A stretch of 64,000 nucleotides of DNA, taken from the NCBI GenBank assembly GCA_013538805.1, contig JABXGR010000003.1:1-64000 (forward strand), given 5' to 3'. The notes under the pieces are model-generated. The model was not told the origin of the DNA and searched no databases. It worked only from the letters and a program-made list of their open reading frames with translations. Below are positions 18,579-28,498 of the stretch, in pieces. Within the stretch, counting starts at the first letter, position 1; each line of letters opens with the position of its first letter. This DNA comes from Candidatus Nitrosocaldus schleperae. Lineage in GTDB: Archaea > Thermoproteota > Nitrososphaeria > Nitrososphaerales > Nitrosocaldaceae. The translations under genes were made by a program, and so were the position numbers.

Positions 18579-19199
18579 ATGGATGCGATAGATAAAGGCA
18601 TACTTGCATCCCTCTACATAGAGGATGTGGTTAAGAGGACTGGGATTGGATCTCCCATAAGTAAGGGTATGCTGGATCATCTTTATGATAGCATAGTTGC
18701 AGAGCATATCAGCATGTTAGAGTCCCTAGGAATGATCAAGGATGGCATGCTTACAGAGCTTGGAAGGAGTGCTATAAGGGTTGTTCTTACTGGGGGCGTA
18801 TTCGATATAATACATCCAGGACATATACATACGTTAAGGGCAGCAAAGAGCCTAGGCGATCTGTTGGTAGTTGTTATAGCAAGGGACTCTACCGTTGAGA
18901 GGCTAAAGGGCAAGAAGCCATTGCATGATGAGGGTAAGAGGAGGGAGCTGGTAGCATCCATTCGCTTTGTTGATCTAGCAATTATAGGGCATGAGAGCGA
19001 TATATTCAAGACTGTAGAGGTTGTCAAGCCTGATGTAATTGCTCTAGGCTATGATCAGGTTCATGAGGAGCAGTTCATAAGCAAGGAGTGTCAGAGGAGA
19101 GGTTTGAAGGCACATATAGTAAGACTAACATCCCCCATTCCAGATCTCAAGAGCTCAGTGATAAAGGTAGAGTTGGGATCAACAATATACACAATATAG
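18579..19199 (+). CDS. Cytidylyltransferase-fold nucleotidyltransferase, RibL-like
   Basis: 206 residues from the ATG at 18579; the TATA-like ACTTTTATTAT at about 18545-18555 lies 26-30 nt upstream. A short N-terminal helical domain (about 1-65) precedes the catalytic domain: TGGVFDIIHPGHIHTLRAAK carries the HxGH motif and is followed by the GYDQ loop. Archaeal RibL uses this fold as FAD synthase, and close relatives are glycerol-3-phosphate or pantetheine-phosphate transferases. FAD synthase is my best guess; other substrates are possible. It is 9 bp from meaB. Confidence 0.75.
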   Translation: MDAIDKGILASLYIEDVVKRTGIGSPISKGMLDHLYDSIVAEHISMLESLGMIKDGMLTELGRSAIRVVLTGGVFDIIHPGHIHTLRAAKSLGDLLVVVIARDSTVERLKGKKPLHDEGKRRELVASIRFVDLAIIGHESDIFKTVEVVKPDVIALGYDQVHEEQFISKECQRRGLKAHIVRLTSPIPDLKSSVIKVELGSTIYTI

Positions 19200-19207
19200 C
19201 ATAAGGA

Positions 19208-20170
19208 ATGTTTTTAACACCTTATAGCATAACTCTACCATTGGCTAGCATAGTTGATGCAATACTCAAAGGTGAGCGTTGGGCTATAGCAAAGGCAATC
19301 TCAATACTTGAGGATGATGGTGTTCAGGCTAGAGAGATAGTTGGGATGATATTCAAGCACTCTGGTAATGCAAGGGTTATAGGCGTTACAGGACCTGCAG
19401 GTGCAGGTAAGAGCACTCTAGTTGGTAAGATGATTGGTGCATATAGGGCTAGAGGGTTCAAGGTTGGTGTTCTAGCAGTAGATCCTAGCAGTAGTATCTC
19501 AGGCGGAGCAATCCTAGGGGATAGGGTAAGGATGCAGGAGCATGCACTCGATGATGGTACATACATAAGGAGTATGGCATCTAGGGGTGCGAGTGGAGGG
19601 GTATCATCAGCATTAAGGGATGCAATAAGGGTTCTTGATGTTGCAGGGTTCAACAGGATAATAGTTGAGAGCGTTGGTGCTGGGCAGTTGGATGTGAAGA
19701 TATCAAGCATAGTTGATGTTACAATAGTGGTTCTTAACCCACAGACTGGGGATAGCATACAGGCAATAAAGGCTGGTCTAACAGAGGTTGGCGATATCTA
19801 TGTTGTTAACAAGGCAGATATACAAGGTGCAAACACACTCTACAATGACATAAAGTCACTAGTTGTTGATGGTAGGGATGCTATAGCACTCAAGACTGTA
19901 GCAGTGACAGGCAAGGGTGTGGATGAGTTGATAGATGCTGTTGAGCATACATTAAGCAAGAAGCTTAGCAATGGTTATAAGGAGATGGTGAGGAAGAGGG
20001 TTGAGAGTGAGTTGATGGATATAATGCTCAGCATGCTATCCAAGGTGGTGCAGGAGAGGATTAAGAGGGAGGATGAAGAACATAGGATCATAGAGAAGGT
20101 CTTGAACAAGGAGATGGATCCTTACAATGCTGCTGAGCGTATAGTTGCAAAGGTGATAAGGGATGAGTAG
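19208..20170 (+). CDS. meaB: MeaB-type G-protein chaperone for methylmalonyl-CoA mutase
   Basis: 320 residues of the MeaB/ArgK family. Walker [10 protein letters not shown] at 62-70, [18 protein letters not shown] as the family-specific switch region, and VVNKAD as the guanine-specifying motif. It protects and reactivates the B12-dependent methylmalonyl-CoA mutase. The next gene encodes the catalytic subunit of the mutase and starts 8 bp inside this one, so they are translationally coupled. Confidence 0.93.
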   Translation: MFLTPYSITLPLASIVDAILKGERWAIAKAISILEDDGVQAREIVGMIFKHSGNARVIGVTGPAGAGKSTLVGKMIGAYRARGFKVGVLAVDPSSSISGGAILGDRVRMQEHALDDGTYIRSMASRGASGGVSSALRDAIRVLDVAGFNRIIVESVGAGQLDVKISSIVDVTIVVLNPQTGDSIQAIKAGLTEVGDIYVVNKADIQGANTLYNDIKSLVVDGRDAIALKTVAVTGKGVDELIDAVEHTLSKKLSNGYKEMVRKRVESELMDIMLSMLSKVVQERIKREDEEHRIIEKVLNKEMDPYNAAERIVAKVIRDE

Positions 20171-21851
20171 TGATAGTAGCAAGAGTAGCAATAGTAGCAA
20201 GAGTAGTAGCAAAGATAAGGGTAATGTTAGAAGAGGTAAAGCAGGAGTGGTAGAGGGTAGCAATACTGCTAAGGTACTATTCACTGACTCTGGCATAAAG
20301 GTGGAGAGGATATACACAAGCAAGGACCTTAAGGGTAAGAGTAGGGATAGGGGGGTTGAGGATGCTGGCAAGTACCCATTCACTCGGGGCATATACCCAG
20401 AGATGTATAGGGAGAGGATATGGACCATGCGTCAGTATACAGGCTTTGGGAGTGCAGAGGAGACAAACAAGAGGTTCAAGTTCCTACTTGAGAATGGTCA
20501 GACTGGGCTAAGCCTTGCGTTTGATCTCCCAACCCAGACAGGCTATGACTCTGATGATCCTAGGGCTGAAGGGGAGGTTGGGAGGGTTGGGGTAGCAATA
20601 AGTTGTATAGATGATATGATGAGATGCTTCGATGGCATCCCTCTAGATAAGGTAAGCACATCCATGACTATAAACTCAACTGCAACTACCCTTCTAGCAT
20701 TCTACATTGGTGTTGCTGAGTCACAAGGTGTACCAATAAACGTGCTTAGAGGTACGCTTCAGAACGATATACTCAAGGAGTACATTGCAAGGAACACATA
20801 CATATACCCTCCAGAGCCATCGATGAGGCTCTTCGTAGACTCTATGGAGTTCTGTAGCAAGAATATGCCATCATGGTACCCTGTAAGCATCTCAGGCTAC
20901 CATATAAGGGAGGCAGGGGCAAACGCTATACAAGAACTTGCATTCACATTCTCAAATGCCATAGCATATGTTGATGCATGCTTGGAGAGGGGCTTGAATG
21001 TTGATGATTTTGCCCCTAGGCTCTCATTCTTCTTCTGTTGCACCATGGATATACTTGAGGAGATAGCAAAGTTTAGAGCGGCAAGGAGGATATGGGCTAC
21101 TATAATGAAGGAGAGGTACAATGCAAGGAATGAGAAGAGTATGCATCTTCGCTTCCATGTTCAGACTAGTGGTGAGTCTCTAACTGCACAGCAGCCAGAT
21201 AACAACATAATCAGGGTTACCCTTCAAGCACTTGCAGCAGTGCTTGGAGGATGCCAATCACTCCATACAAACTCTAGGGATGAGGCACTCTCATTACCAA
21301 CTGAGGAGTCAGTTAGGATAGCGTTGAGGACACAACAGATAATAGCATATGAGAGTGGAGTAACAAGGGTTGTGGATCCACTTGGAGGCTCATACTACAT
21401 AGAGTATCTAACAGATGAGATAGAGGATAGGGTATGGAGGTATCTAAGGAGGATAGAACGCATGGGAGGCTCCCTCAAGGCTATAGAGAAGGGCTACTTC
21501 CAGCAGGAGATAAGGGAGAATGCATATAGGATAAAGAAGGAGGTTGATGAGGGCTCAAGGATAATAGTTGGTGTTAACAAGTTCGTTGATAAGGAGGCTG
21601 AGGTGCCTGAGGTGCTTAGGATAGATCCAGCATTGGAGAGGAAGCAGGTTGAGCGCCTTAAAGAGTTCAAGGCTAAGAGGGATATGGTTAAGGTTGAGCA
21701 TATGATCTCTAGCCTAGAGGAGGCTGCTGAGAAGGGCTATAACCTAATGCCATACATAATTGAGAGTGTCAAGGCACGTGTCACACTGGGCGAGATAAGT
21801 AATGCACTAAGGAGGGTCTTTGGTGTATACCAGCCTAAGCTTGTGATCTGA
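20163..21851 (+). CDS. Methylmalonyl-CoA mutase, catalytic (large) subunit
   Basis: 562 residues, the size of the substrate-binding subunit that works with a separate B12-binding subunit, which is not in the window. Typical stretches are [49 protein letters not shown] and [20 protein letters not shown]. It interconverts methylmalonyl-CoA and succinyl-CoA in the 3-hydroxypropionate/4-hydroxybutyrate cycle. It starts inside meaB and has a Ser/Lys-rich N-terminal tail of about 30 residues that is not part of the family. Confidence 0.95.
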   Translation: MSSDSSKSSNSSKSSSKDKGNVRRGKAGVVEGSNTAKVLFTDSGIKVERIYTSKDLKGKSRDRGVEDAGKYPFTRGIYPEMYRERIWTMRQYTGFGSAEETNKRFKFLLENGQTGLSLAFDLPTQTGYDSDDPRAEGEVGRVGVAISCIDDMMRCFDGIPLDKVSTSMTINSTATTLLAFYIGVAESQGVPINVLRGTLQNDILKEYIARNTYIYPPEPSMRLFVDSMEFCSKNMPSWYPVSISGYHIREAGANAIQELAFTFSNAIAYVDACLERGLNVDDFAPRLSFFFCCTMDILEEIAKFRAARRIWATIMKERYNARNEKSMHLRFHVQTSGESLTAQQPDNNIIRVTLQALAAVLGGCQSLHTNSRDEALSLPTEESVRIALRTQQIIAYESGVTRVVDPLGGSYYIEYLTDEIEDRVWRYLRRIERMGGSLKAIEKGYFQQEIRENAYRIKKEVDEGSRIIVGVNKFVDKEAEVPEVLRIDPALERKQVERLKEFKAKRDMVKVEHMISSLEEAAEKGYNLMPYIIESVKARVTLGEISNALRRVFGVYQPKLVI

Positions 21852-21887
21852 AGAACTCTTATATAATTCTCCATGCAACTCCTCAGC

Positions 21888-22286
21888 ATGAGGATAGACC
21901 ATGTTGCAATAGCAGTCAACAACGTTGAGGAGGCATTGAAGACATTTGAGAAGGTACTCAAGGTTGATAGGAAGCAGATCATGGTCGTTGAGCATGAGAA
22001 GGTGAAGTTGGCTATGCTCCAGTTGGAGGATACAAGGATAGAATTACTTGAGCCATTAACAGATGATAGCCCAATAAAGAAGTTCCTGCAGGAGAGAGGT
22101 GAAGGTATACATCACATCTCCATATGCACAGATACCCTTGAGCAGGATGTGGAGAATGCAAGCAAGAATGGTGTTAGGATAATAGGGGGTATAAGACCTG
22201 GGAGTTATGGAAGGAAGATAACATTCATACATCCAAGGTCTATGCATGGAGTACTCATGGAATTATGCGAGCCTCATCCAGAGTAG
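21888..22286 (+). CDS. Methylmalonyl-CoA epimerase
   Basis: 132 residues from the ATG at 21888, of the vicinal-oxygen-chelate superfamily. Metal ligands are expected at the His in RIDHVAIAV, the pair in GIHHISI and the Glu in LMELCEP. It interconverts (S)- and (R)-methylmalonyl-CoA, feeding the mutase 36 bp upstream. The in-frame ATG at 21873 is rejected because a TATA box (TTATATAATT, 21859-21868) lies about 25 nt before 21888 and the family begins with MRIDHVAIAV. Confidence 0.93.
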   Translation: MRIDHVAIAVNNVEEALKTFEKVLKVDRKQIMVVEHEKVKLAMLQLEDTRIELLEPLTDDSPIKKFLQERGEGIHHISICTDTLEQDVENASKNGVRIIGGIRPGSYGRKITFIHPRSMHGVLMELCEPHPE

Positions 22287-22382
22287 GTAGATGTATGGAT
22301 AAATAATAGTGGGTTAGTTAACAAGCGTAGCAAAAGCATAGTAGTAGGCAAGTAGGAATGCAAGCAGCATATTGTTGGTAGG

Positions 22383-23009
22383 TCATGGGAGTTCTACTAT
22401 CCTTATATTTCTTGCAACATTTATGATACGACTACCTTCTAGCATACCTTCCTTGCCTCCCTGCTCATGTATATGCCCACAGAAATGTGCTAATGGCTTC
22501 TCCTGAATAACATAACTTGCTATAGCATTTGAGCCTACATGCATACCCTTTCTTGGCTCATCAACGATGCCATATGGCGGGCAGTGTGTTAAGAGCACCA
22601 ACCTCCCATCCCTATTTATTCCCTTCAACTTACTCAAGAGTTCATTGAACTGATCCTCTCCAAGTTCATAGGGCGTTGAGAATGGGCTTATGTTGCCTCC
22701 TCCACACCCAGCAAACACATAACCTTTAACCTCTATATACTTGCCATGTAGATCTGTCCAGTTGAGTTCCTTGCATGCAGTGCGTAGATCATTGGGCATC
22801 TCAAAGTTCCCTGGCACAACCAGAGTCCTTACCCCTAGATCTCCTATCATCCTTGCTGCCTCTATAGTGCTTCCATGTACAGGGGTTATATCACCACAGC
22901 ATACAGCAACATCTATGCTTGCTCTTGAGATGCTTAAGGTATGCTTGAGCCTTGCTACCAATTCTCTATCTCCATGGATATCTGAGAAGGCTAGTATCCT
23001 AATACCCAT
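22383..23009 (-). CDS. Calcineurin-like metallophosphoesterase
   Basis: 208 residues. Metal-binding motifs are FSDIHGD near the N-terminus, CCGDITPVHG, a GNFE motif (usually GNHE or GNHD), LLTHCPPYG and FCGHIHEQGG. The family hydrolyses phosphodiesters or phosphomonoesters with a two-metal centre. The His of the GNH motif is replaced by Phe, which occurs in some subfamilies and may change the substrate. It is a single gene, convergent with the epimerase. Confidence 0.85.
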   Translation of the reverse strand: MGIRILAFSDIHGDRELVARLKHTLSISRASIDVAVCCGDITPVHGSTIEAARMIGDLGVRTLVVPGNFEMPNDLRTACKELNWTDLHGKYIEVKGYVFAGCGGGNISPFSTPYELGEDQFNELLSKLKGINRDGRLVLLTHCPPYGIVDEPRKGMHVGSNAIASYVIQEKPLAHFCGHIHEQGGKEGMLEGSRIINVARNIRIVELP

Positions 23010-23084
23010 GCTTATCTTGCCTTAACTTATAGGTTGTTGATAAACCTTTTCAAAGTATAAATATGCTATTGTAGAAGGTGTAGC

Positions 23085-23258
23085 ATGGTTAAGATAAAGA
23101 TATACGCTGTAGAGAATGGACCATATGTTGTTGAGTTGGATGGTAAGACACACTCTGCATTATGTAGATGTGGAGCATCAAACAATAAGCCATATTGTGA
23201 TGGCTCACATAGAAGGGTTGGGTTCAAGGCTAGTGCCTCTAACATAGTGGAGGTATAA
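23085..23258 (+). CDS. CDGSH-type iron-sulfur protein
   Basis: A 57-residue protein with a perfect CDGSH iron-sulfur signature, CRCGASNNKPYCDGSH (residues about 27-42): three Cys and one His bind a [2Fe-2S] cluster. It has no other domain, no membrane anchor and a typical short length for a stand-alone mitoNEET-like fold. It probably acts in electron transfer or Fe-S delivery. The ATG at 23085 follows a TATA-like AAAGTATAAATATG (23052-23065). Confidence 0.92.
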   Translation: MVKIKIYAVENGPYVVELDGKTHSALCRCGASNNKPYCDGSHRRVGFKASASNIVEV

Positions 23259-23360
23259 GGTAAACAGTTACTCTGGTGTAGGAATAGCATTATTTTTTAA
23301 TTTCTTGCCTTAAACCCTCTTATTACTCTAACCTTCTTTCTAACATCTTATCTCATGTAA

Positions 23361-23717
23361 TTAACCTTCTGTCTTGCTTGATTTTTCATCTGTAGTGCTA
23401 CTACCCTTCTCTTTAGACCCCTCTTCCACATTCTTACCTGCATCTCCCTCCTGCTTGTAAGGTTTCACTCTTACAACTCCTGATGCATCCTTGCTTATAA
23501 TAACCCTGATCTTCCTTGGTGGGCTCCTTATACCCCTAGCCCATACCAACTCGTTCAACTCCTCATCTATTATAACCTCTTCACTCTTCATATGCCTAGT
23601 AGCAAACTCCCTTATCATGTTTATAGCCCTCTTGCTCCTCCTGTTATCTGGGGCAAGTACAACCTTGCTTAGGTTTATGGTATAGACCCTCTCCTCAACC
23701 CCCTCCTCACTACCCAT
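23361..23717 (-). CDS. rpl31e: Ribosomal protein L31e
   Basis: 118 residues. Residues 8-95 are the L31e family: RVYTINLSKVVLAPDNRRSK, AINMIREFATRHMK and VWARGIRSPPRKIRVIISKD. A component of the 50S subunit near the exit tunnel. A charged, Glu/Lys/Ser-rich C-terminal tail of about 25 residues is extra. It lies 19 bp downstream of L39e and is co-transcribed, an order common in archaea. Confidence 0.95.
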   Translation of the reverse strand: MGSEEGVEERVYTINLSKVVLAPDNRRSKRAINMIREFATRHMKSEEVIIDEELNELVWARGIRSPPRKIRVIISKDASGVVRVKPYKQEGDAGKNVEEGSKEKGSSTTDEKSSKTEG

Positions 23718-23736
23718 CCTATCTCACTCTCCTAAA

Positions 23737-23895
23737 CTAACCAACATCAACACTGCTCCTCCTCCAGTGCCTCTGCTGGGGGTTCCTCCTCACCCTCCTG
23801 TTTGTCTTGAGTATAACCCAGAGTGGAACAGGGGAGTTCTGCTTGGTCTTCTTCATCAACCTGTTCTTCCTGGGCTTTGTCTTCCTTGAACCCAT
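23737..23895 (-). CDS. rpl39e: Ribosomal protein L39e
   Basis: 52 residues, MGSRKTKPRKNRLMKKTKQN followed by SPVPLWVILKTNRRVRRNPQ, QRHWRRSSVD and VG. The size, extreme basicity and PVPLWV motif identify L39e, which lines the ribosome exit tunnel. Start at 23895 and stop at 23737-23739. A TATA-like AATTTAAAAAG lies at about 23938-23948 on this strand. Confidence 0.96.
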   Translation of the reverse strand: MGSRKTKPRKNRLMKKTKQNSPVPLWVILKTNRRVRRNPQQRHWRRSSVDVG

Positions 23896-23959
23896 ACCTA
23901 CCTGCCTCTCTAACCTCTCTAAGATCTTGCTGATGGGCTTTTTAAATTATTCTATTATA

Positions 23960-25024
23960 TTATACTTCTTGCTTAGGATGGATCGATCCATTACTCATAT
24001 ATGAAAGAACAGCAGGCAAGTTAACTGCACCTACCCTTTTAAGTATCTTCAACGAACTAATCCTAATAGTTTGTTCTGTTCTTGAATCACATGCAATCTG
24101 TGCTAGTACTACCCTGAGCATATCCTTACCATCTGCATCAGCATGCTTATACATCAACTCCACATGGTCAGCATGATCACTACTCCTTAGCATATCAAGA
24201 AGATCATCCCTAAGCCTCTTCTTCTCCTCAGCATAACCTTTGTTGTACTTCTGCAAGAGCATCTGGAATGGATCATCCTCAACACTCCATGCACGATAGT
24301 TACCATTGCAATCTATCAATGATGCAAATGGATCTACCTGTATGATGCAACTCATCTGCTCTGGCACTGGTGTTGGATACCTTATACGCTTAAGTATTAC
24401 ATCTGGCATGAGGTGTGTATGTGCACCCTCAACCCTCCCTATCCTCTGCTTGACCAGTATAGATGCCTTCTTGGTCATGAATAGTCTGTATGGAGATACC
24501 TTCACTATCTCATCCAGTATAGATTGCTCATTCAGGATGTTCTTACCCTCCATCTCCCTTAATCTGTTGTTAAGAGCATCATCCTCCACTATTATGTATA
24601 CATCAAGGGTATCATCCCCAATACCCATATCCCAGATGTGGGAGTAACCATCATTCTCATTATTATCATCATACCTGCCTACATAGGTTAGCATTCCTCT
24701 AGAGTTCATCCTTGCCTCATCCCTGTACATGCATAGATAGATGCACTGTGTCCATGGCATGCATCTATACTCAGCACTCTCAGCAACTATAGCATACATG
24801 TTACTATTGCTATCAATATCAAGATCCATAGAGCCATACTCGCTCTCTACACTTATCCTATCCATGCTTATCCTTACATCATTCAGAGAGCCTGATGAGA
24901 ACTCTGCAACAGCACCATCCCTAACTATTGCCCATGCTACATCGCTCCTCCTTGCAGCACTCCTCAGCACATCTCTGATCTGCTCATCCAGTCTTACAGG
25001 AAGAGCATTCATCATCAATGCCAT
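23960..25024 (-). CDS. Hypothetical protein
   Basis: 354 residues, not recognised. The N-terminal half has beta-strand patterns with an Asp/Asn/Ser-rich insertion; the last about 110 residues are helical, with a HEAT-like QTIRISSLKILKRVG. No signal peptide, membrane span or catalytic motif. Another start is possible at the ATG at 25009 (MNALPVRL). It lies between the L39e operon and a Nudix gene on the same strand. Confidence 0.55.
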   Translation of the reverse strand: MALMMNALPVRLDEQIRDVLRSAARRSDVAWAIVRDGAVAEFSSGSLNDVRISMDRISVESEYGSMDLDIDSNSNMYAIVAESAEYRCMPWTQCIYLCMYRDEARMNSRGMLTYVGRYDDNNENDGYSHIWDMGIGDDTLDVYIIVEDDALNNRLREMEGKNILNEQSILDEIVKVSPYRLFMTKKASILVKQRIGRVEGAHTHLMPDVILKRIRYPTPVPEQMSCIIQVDPFASLIDCNGNYRAWSVEDDPFQMLLQKYNKGYAEEKKRLRDDLLDMLRSSDHADHVELMYKHADADGKDMLRVVLAQIACDSRTEQTIRISSLKILKRVGAVNLPAVLSYMSNGSIHPKQEV

Positions 25025-25078
25025 CAGCCTCTCTACTTATAAGCATCTTTCTTTATTATAACTATCAAGATGATCAGT

Positions 25079-25702
25079 TCAATGGTATAATATAATATCC
25101 TCAAGCACATCCCTCAACTGCTTGAGCATCCTTGCAGTTGCGCCCCATATAACATGCCCATTGTATGTGAACCTATAAGCCTCCCTATATCCATGCTCCT
25201 CATCCTTGCTCATGCTACTCAACAACTCAACCAATGGAGCATCTATTATGTAATCAACCTCCCTCCCATCTATCTTGATACTGCTTATGCTATCTAGAAC
25301 TGCTACAAATGGCTTCACCGTGAAGTTTGATGAGTATGTATTAACATCATCTAGGGAGCCTAGTATAGAGTCCTTGCTTATATCAATACCTATCTCCTCT
25401 CTTGCTTCCCTTAGTGCTGTATCCAATAGGCTACCATCCTCAGGTTTGAATATACCGCCAGGGAAGGATATCTGCCCAGCATGGTTCCTAAGCCTCTCAC
25501 TCCTCTTGCATAGGAGTATCTTTGCATAACCATCTGTAAAGTGTATTATAAGGAGTACAGCAGCTGGTATCCTCTTGCTATAATCATGATTGCTTCTACT
25601 ACTGCTACCCTCTTTCTGGTTTGTACTTGTACATCTTGCAAGCCTAGATTTAAGTACCCTTGTTAAAGCAATCCTATCAATATCCATCTGCATATACATC
25701 AA
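25079..25702 (-). CDS. Nudix hydrolase, CoA diphosphatase-like
   Basis: 207 residues with a complete Nudix box: GGIFKPEDGSLLDTALREAR followed by EEIGI. Just upstream, RNHAGQISFPGG is characteristic of the CoA diphosphatase subgroup (NudL/NUDT7), which cleaves CoA and its derivatives to phosphopantetheine and ADP. Its start overlaps the end of the VWA gene by 4 nt, so they form one operon. Confidence 0.85.
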   Translation of the reverse strand: MMYMQMDIDRIALTRVLKSRLARCTSTNQKEGSSSRSNHDYSKRIPAAVLLIIHFTDGYAKILLCKRSERLRNHAGQISFPGGIFKPEDGSLLDTALREAREEIGIDISKDSILGSLDDVNTYSSNFTVKPFVAVLDSISSIKIDGREVDYIIDAPLVELLSSMSKDEEHGYREAYRFTYNGHVIWGATARMLKQLRDVLEDIILYH

Positions 25703-27246
25703 CTTGCAAGTAGTGCTAGTACCTTCTTTGGTATCTCGTTTAGCCTACTTACTGCTACACATCTATCATAGCCTAGATCCTTTAGGTTCTGTGCTATGCT
25801 CAGTGCCCTTGCTGTGTTGTTGCTTATCCCGAATGAGACCATATCTATCCCCATCCCCTTGAACCTCTTTATTGCTTCCCTCGTTGCTGCAGGATCGTTC
25901 GGCTCGCCATCTGAGAATGTCATGAATATATCTGGCTTGAATGCTCTAGCCAATGGCTCAATCTTCTCATAAACCTCAGCAAGGGGTGTGCCTCCACTTG
26001 CCTTGACTGCTTGCATCCTCCTCTCACATGATTTGCTCCAATGCTCTCCTTCACCCTTTATAACCCAGCATCTAGCCTTGCCTCTTGTAGTGTTGAATGC
26101 TAATGCTATGAAGTTAACACCTAGATAATCAAGAACTTTGCAGAGTGCAGTGAAGACCCTCTTGTACTCCTGCTCATCGCTTGAGATACTACTTGAATGG
26201 TCTAGCAGGAGCATGAGTTTGCCTTTGATCTTCATATCCTGCTCACTTATGAATGGCTTATTTGCATGCATAGTTAACATCTCAGTATCAAGCTCATCAC
26301 CAGCACTTGCATAGAGTTCAACCATGCCCCTCTTCCAATCTCTAAGCATCCTCTTCAGCCTATTCACAAGATCTGGATCGTGCTGTGCGTAATCATCAGC
26401 CAACTCTGGTACATCCAATGCCTTAGCAATGCTAACCTCTTCCCTCTTCCCTGCTATAGCACTCATCCTCTTCACCATCTCATACTCCCTCCTAACCTCC
26501 CTCCCATCCATTATGCTCCTAACCCTTCTCTCTAACTCATCATTACTCTCATCCTTAAGTCTGAGTAGTCTCCTAAGTGCAAGGTATACCTCCTCATCCT
26601 TCAACCTTATCCCAATCCTTACCCTTGCAAAAGGTACTGGTATGGTTATGAGAGGATTTGCACCAAGGGCATCAAGGACCTTAGGCACTTGCTTCTCAAC
26701 CCATTCTGTACCATACCCATTCTTTATAGCCTCATCAACTATCTTGTTTGCTATGTTTGTTGCATTATCAACCTTGACTAGATCGAAGCCATCAAGATCT
26801 CCCTTTATGTAACCTGTAAGGAAGTACTGGGAGAATGCTATGACCCTCCTATGTATGCCATACAGTGAGTTTACCAATGGCTTATCCTGCCATGATACTG
26901 CCTCATCGTAGAGCAGTTCATCAAGCATACCAGGCCACTCCTTCAAGCCAAGTATGGTTACCCTCTTCTGCTCTAAAGCGTTAAGAACATGCCCAAAGGC
27001 TATATCATCAGAGAGGTACTTGCTTGAGTGCTTGAACCTCATCGCAAGGATCCAGCATGCTACCCTCCACTGCCTATACCTTGAGAACTCATCCCCAGCA
27101 AACACATCCATATTTGGGATCGTTATTGTATTCTTCTCATAGTTTATCCTCTGTGCTCTAGCTATGCGTAAGGTAGCATCCTTACCAGACCATGCACGTA
27201 TCAGGAACGTTCCTATATCAAGCAGGGCATCATCCTTTAGTACCAT
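25699..27246 (-). CDS. VWA-domain protein, partner of MoxR-like ATPase
   Basis: 515 residues. The C-terminal about 190 hold a von Willebrand A fold with the MIDAS motif DHSSSIS (LMLLLDHSSSISSDEQEYKR), the MIDAS threonine region GGTPLAEV, and FSDGEPND. The N-terminal about 300 residues are helical and of unknown fold. VWA proteins pair with MoxR-family AAA+ ATPases, as here (27306), and usually install metals or remodel complexes; CobT and CoxE are examples. The substrate is unknown. Its end overlaps the Nudix gene by 4 nt. Confidence 0.85.
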   Translation of the reverse strand: MVLKDDALLDIGTFLIRAWSGKDATLRIARAQRINYEKNTITIPNMDVFAGDEFSRYRQWRVACWILAMRFKHSSKYLSDDIAFGHVLNALEQKRVTILGLKEWPGMLDELLYDEAVSWQDKPLVNSLYGIHRRVIAFSQYFLTGYIKGDLDGFDLVKVDNATNIANKIVDEAIKNGYGTEWVEKQVPKVLDALGANPLITIPVPFARVRIGIRLKDEEVYLALRRLLRLKDESNDELERRVRSIMDGREVRREYEMVKRMSAIAGKREEVSIAKALDVPELADDYAQHDPDLVNRLKRMLRDWKRGMVELYASAGDELDTEMLTMHANKPFISEQDMKIKGKLMLLLDHSSSISSDEQEYKRVFTALCKVLDYLGVNFIALAFNTTRGKARCWVIKGEGEHWSKSCERRMQAVKASGGTPLAEVYEKIEPLARAFKPDIFMTFSDGEPNDPAATREAIKRFKGMGIDMVSFGISNNTARALSIAQNLKDLGYDRCVAVSRLNEIPKKVLALLAS

Positions 27247-27305
27247 ATCCTCTTCTTATATATGGGGAAGATAATAATAACCATTACATAGGAGATCAAG
27301 CATAT

Positions 27306-28112
27306 CTAAGTGAAGAGCGATGTTATCAAGTCCATAACCTTCCTATACTCAGTCTCCCCCCACTGCTCATACACATTTGCAAATACAGCCTCTGCTGCAA
27401 GTTTGGGGGCAACCCCTTGCTTTATAAGCTTTGCAAATGCTATGCTCTCCCTTATGCTAGGGCTATAGTAGAGTTCTTCTACAGATGCAGCCTCTCTTAG
27501 CGTATTTGCAAGCTTTATTGCCCTCCTTACAATCTCCTCATCCTTGCTGCTCAACTGCACATGTGCACCTATTATCTTCATCTCAGTCTCTGCTGGAGGG
27601 TACTCCATCCTTATCCTAACAGGGAACCTGCTAAGGAGTTGTGGAGGCAACTCTTTAGTGCCCATATGGGAGAGCGGGTTTATAGTTGCTATAACGAACC
27701 AATCATCTCTAGCCTTGATTATCTGCCCTCCTGCCTCCTTTAGCACTATCTGCCTCCTATCATCCAATGCTTCATCAAGCCTTAGCAGTACATCTGCTTC
27801 AGCAGCATTCAACTCATCAAGGTAGAGGATGGAGCCATTCTTCATAGACTTGATGAGCAGACCTTCAACGAACTCAACATTGCCATTGTGTATTGTTTGC
27901 ATACCTATAAGATGGCTCTCCCTTGTGCGTAGAGAGAAGTTTATAGTGTACAGTTCTTTATTACGTATATGTGCAAACTTTCTCACCAGTGTTGTCTTGC
28001 CAGTACCCTTTGCCCCTATTATAAGCACGAATATGCCTGCATCGTATGCCTTGTTAAGTATCTCCAGAGAGTTATTCCAGTCTATATAAACTGGCTCAAC
28101 CTGGCTAAGCAT
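27306..28112 (-). CDS. MoxR-family AAA+ ATPase
   Basis: 268 residues. Walker A GAKGTGKTT, Walker B YLDELNAA, the sensor-1 region FVIATINPLSHMGTKELPP with arginine finger SRFPVRI. MoxR ATPases unfold or activate protein complexes together with a VWA partner, which is the next gene, 59 bp downstream. The pair resembles CobS/CobT, NorQ/NorD and CoxD/CoxE; the target here is not visible. Confidence 0.88.
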   Translation of the reverse strand: MLSQVEPVYIDWNNSLEILNKAYDAGIFVLIIGAKGTGKTTLVRKFAHIRNKELYTINFSLRTRESHLIGMQTIHNGNVEFVEGLLIKSMKNGSILYLDELNAAEADVLLRLDEALDDRRQIVLKEAGGQIIKARDDWFVIATINPLSHMGTKELPPQLLSRFPVRIRMEYPPAETEMKIIGAHVQLSSKDEEIVRRAIKLANTLREAASVEELYYSPSIRESIAFAKLIKQGVAPKLAAEAVFANVYEQWGETEYRKVMDLITSLFT

Positions 28113-28222
28113 ACAGCCTCTTATAGTATATTAATTAATATAAAGTTTGCCTAGTGCTAGCATGCATCATGCTAGATGCTAATATAATAACCTTTATAGC
28201 ATCAAGTATTGGTGTTGATTGA

Positions 28223-28498
28223 CTATGTTAGAGCATCAAGCGTTATCTTAACCTTACAATCGTTGCAGTAGAACTCATCCTTGTATATACATAAACACTT
28301 GTTCCTTGCATATATGTTTGGTCTCTTACTCTTTAACGCCTTCTCATAGTCTATGAACTCTAATGCAAGTAGGTTGCATCTCAAGCATATAACATCATGT
28401 CCCTTATGTTCAATATGTTTAGCCTTTGCCTCTCCACCACCACTCCTTGTATCCTTATTCCTCTCTCCCTCCTCCTTAAACTCCTCTTCCCAATCCAA
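28223..28498 (-). CDS. Hypothetical cysteine-rich protein
   Basis: 91 residues. Glu/Lys-rich N-terminus, then ICLRCN (C-x2-C), and a C-terminal half with KCLC and CNDC that could bind zinc. No family recognised. A TATA-like ATTTTATACC on the minus strand (about 28528-28537) supports the start. It stands alone between the MoxR ATPase and lysK. Confidence 0.5.
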   Translation of the reverse strand: MDWEEEFKEEGERNKDTRSGGGEAKAKHIEHKGHDVICLRCNLLALEFIDYEKALKSKRPNIYARNKCLCIYKDEFYCNDCKVKITLDALT

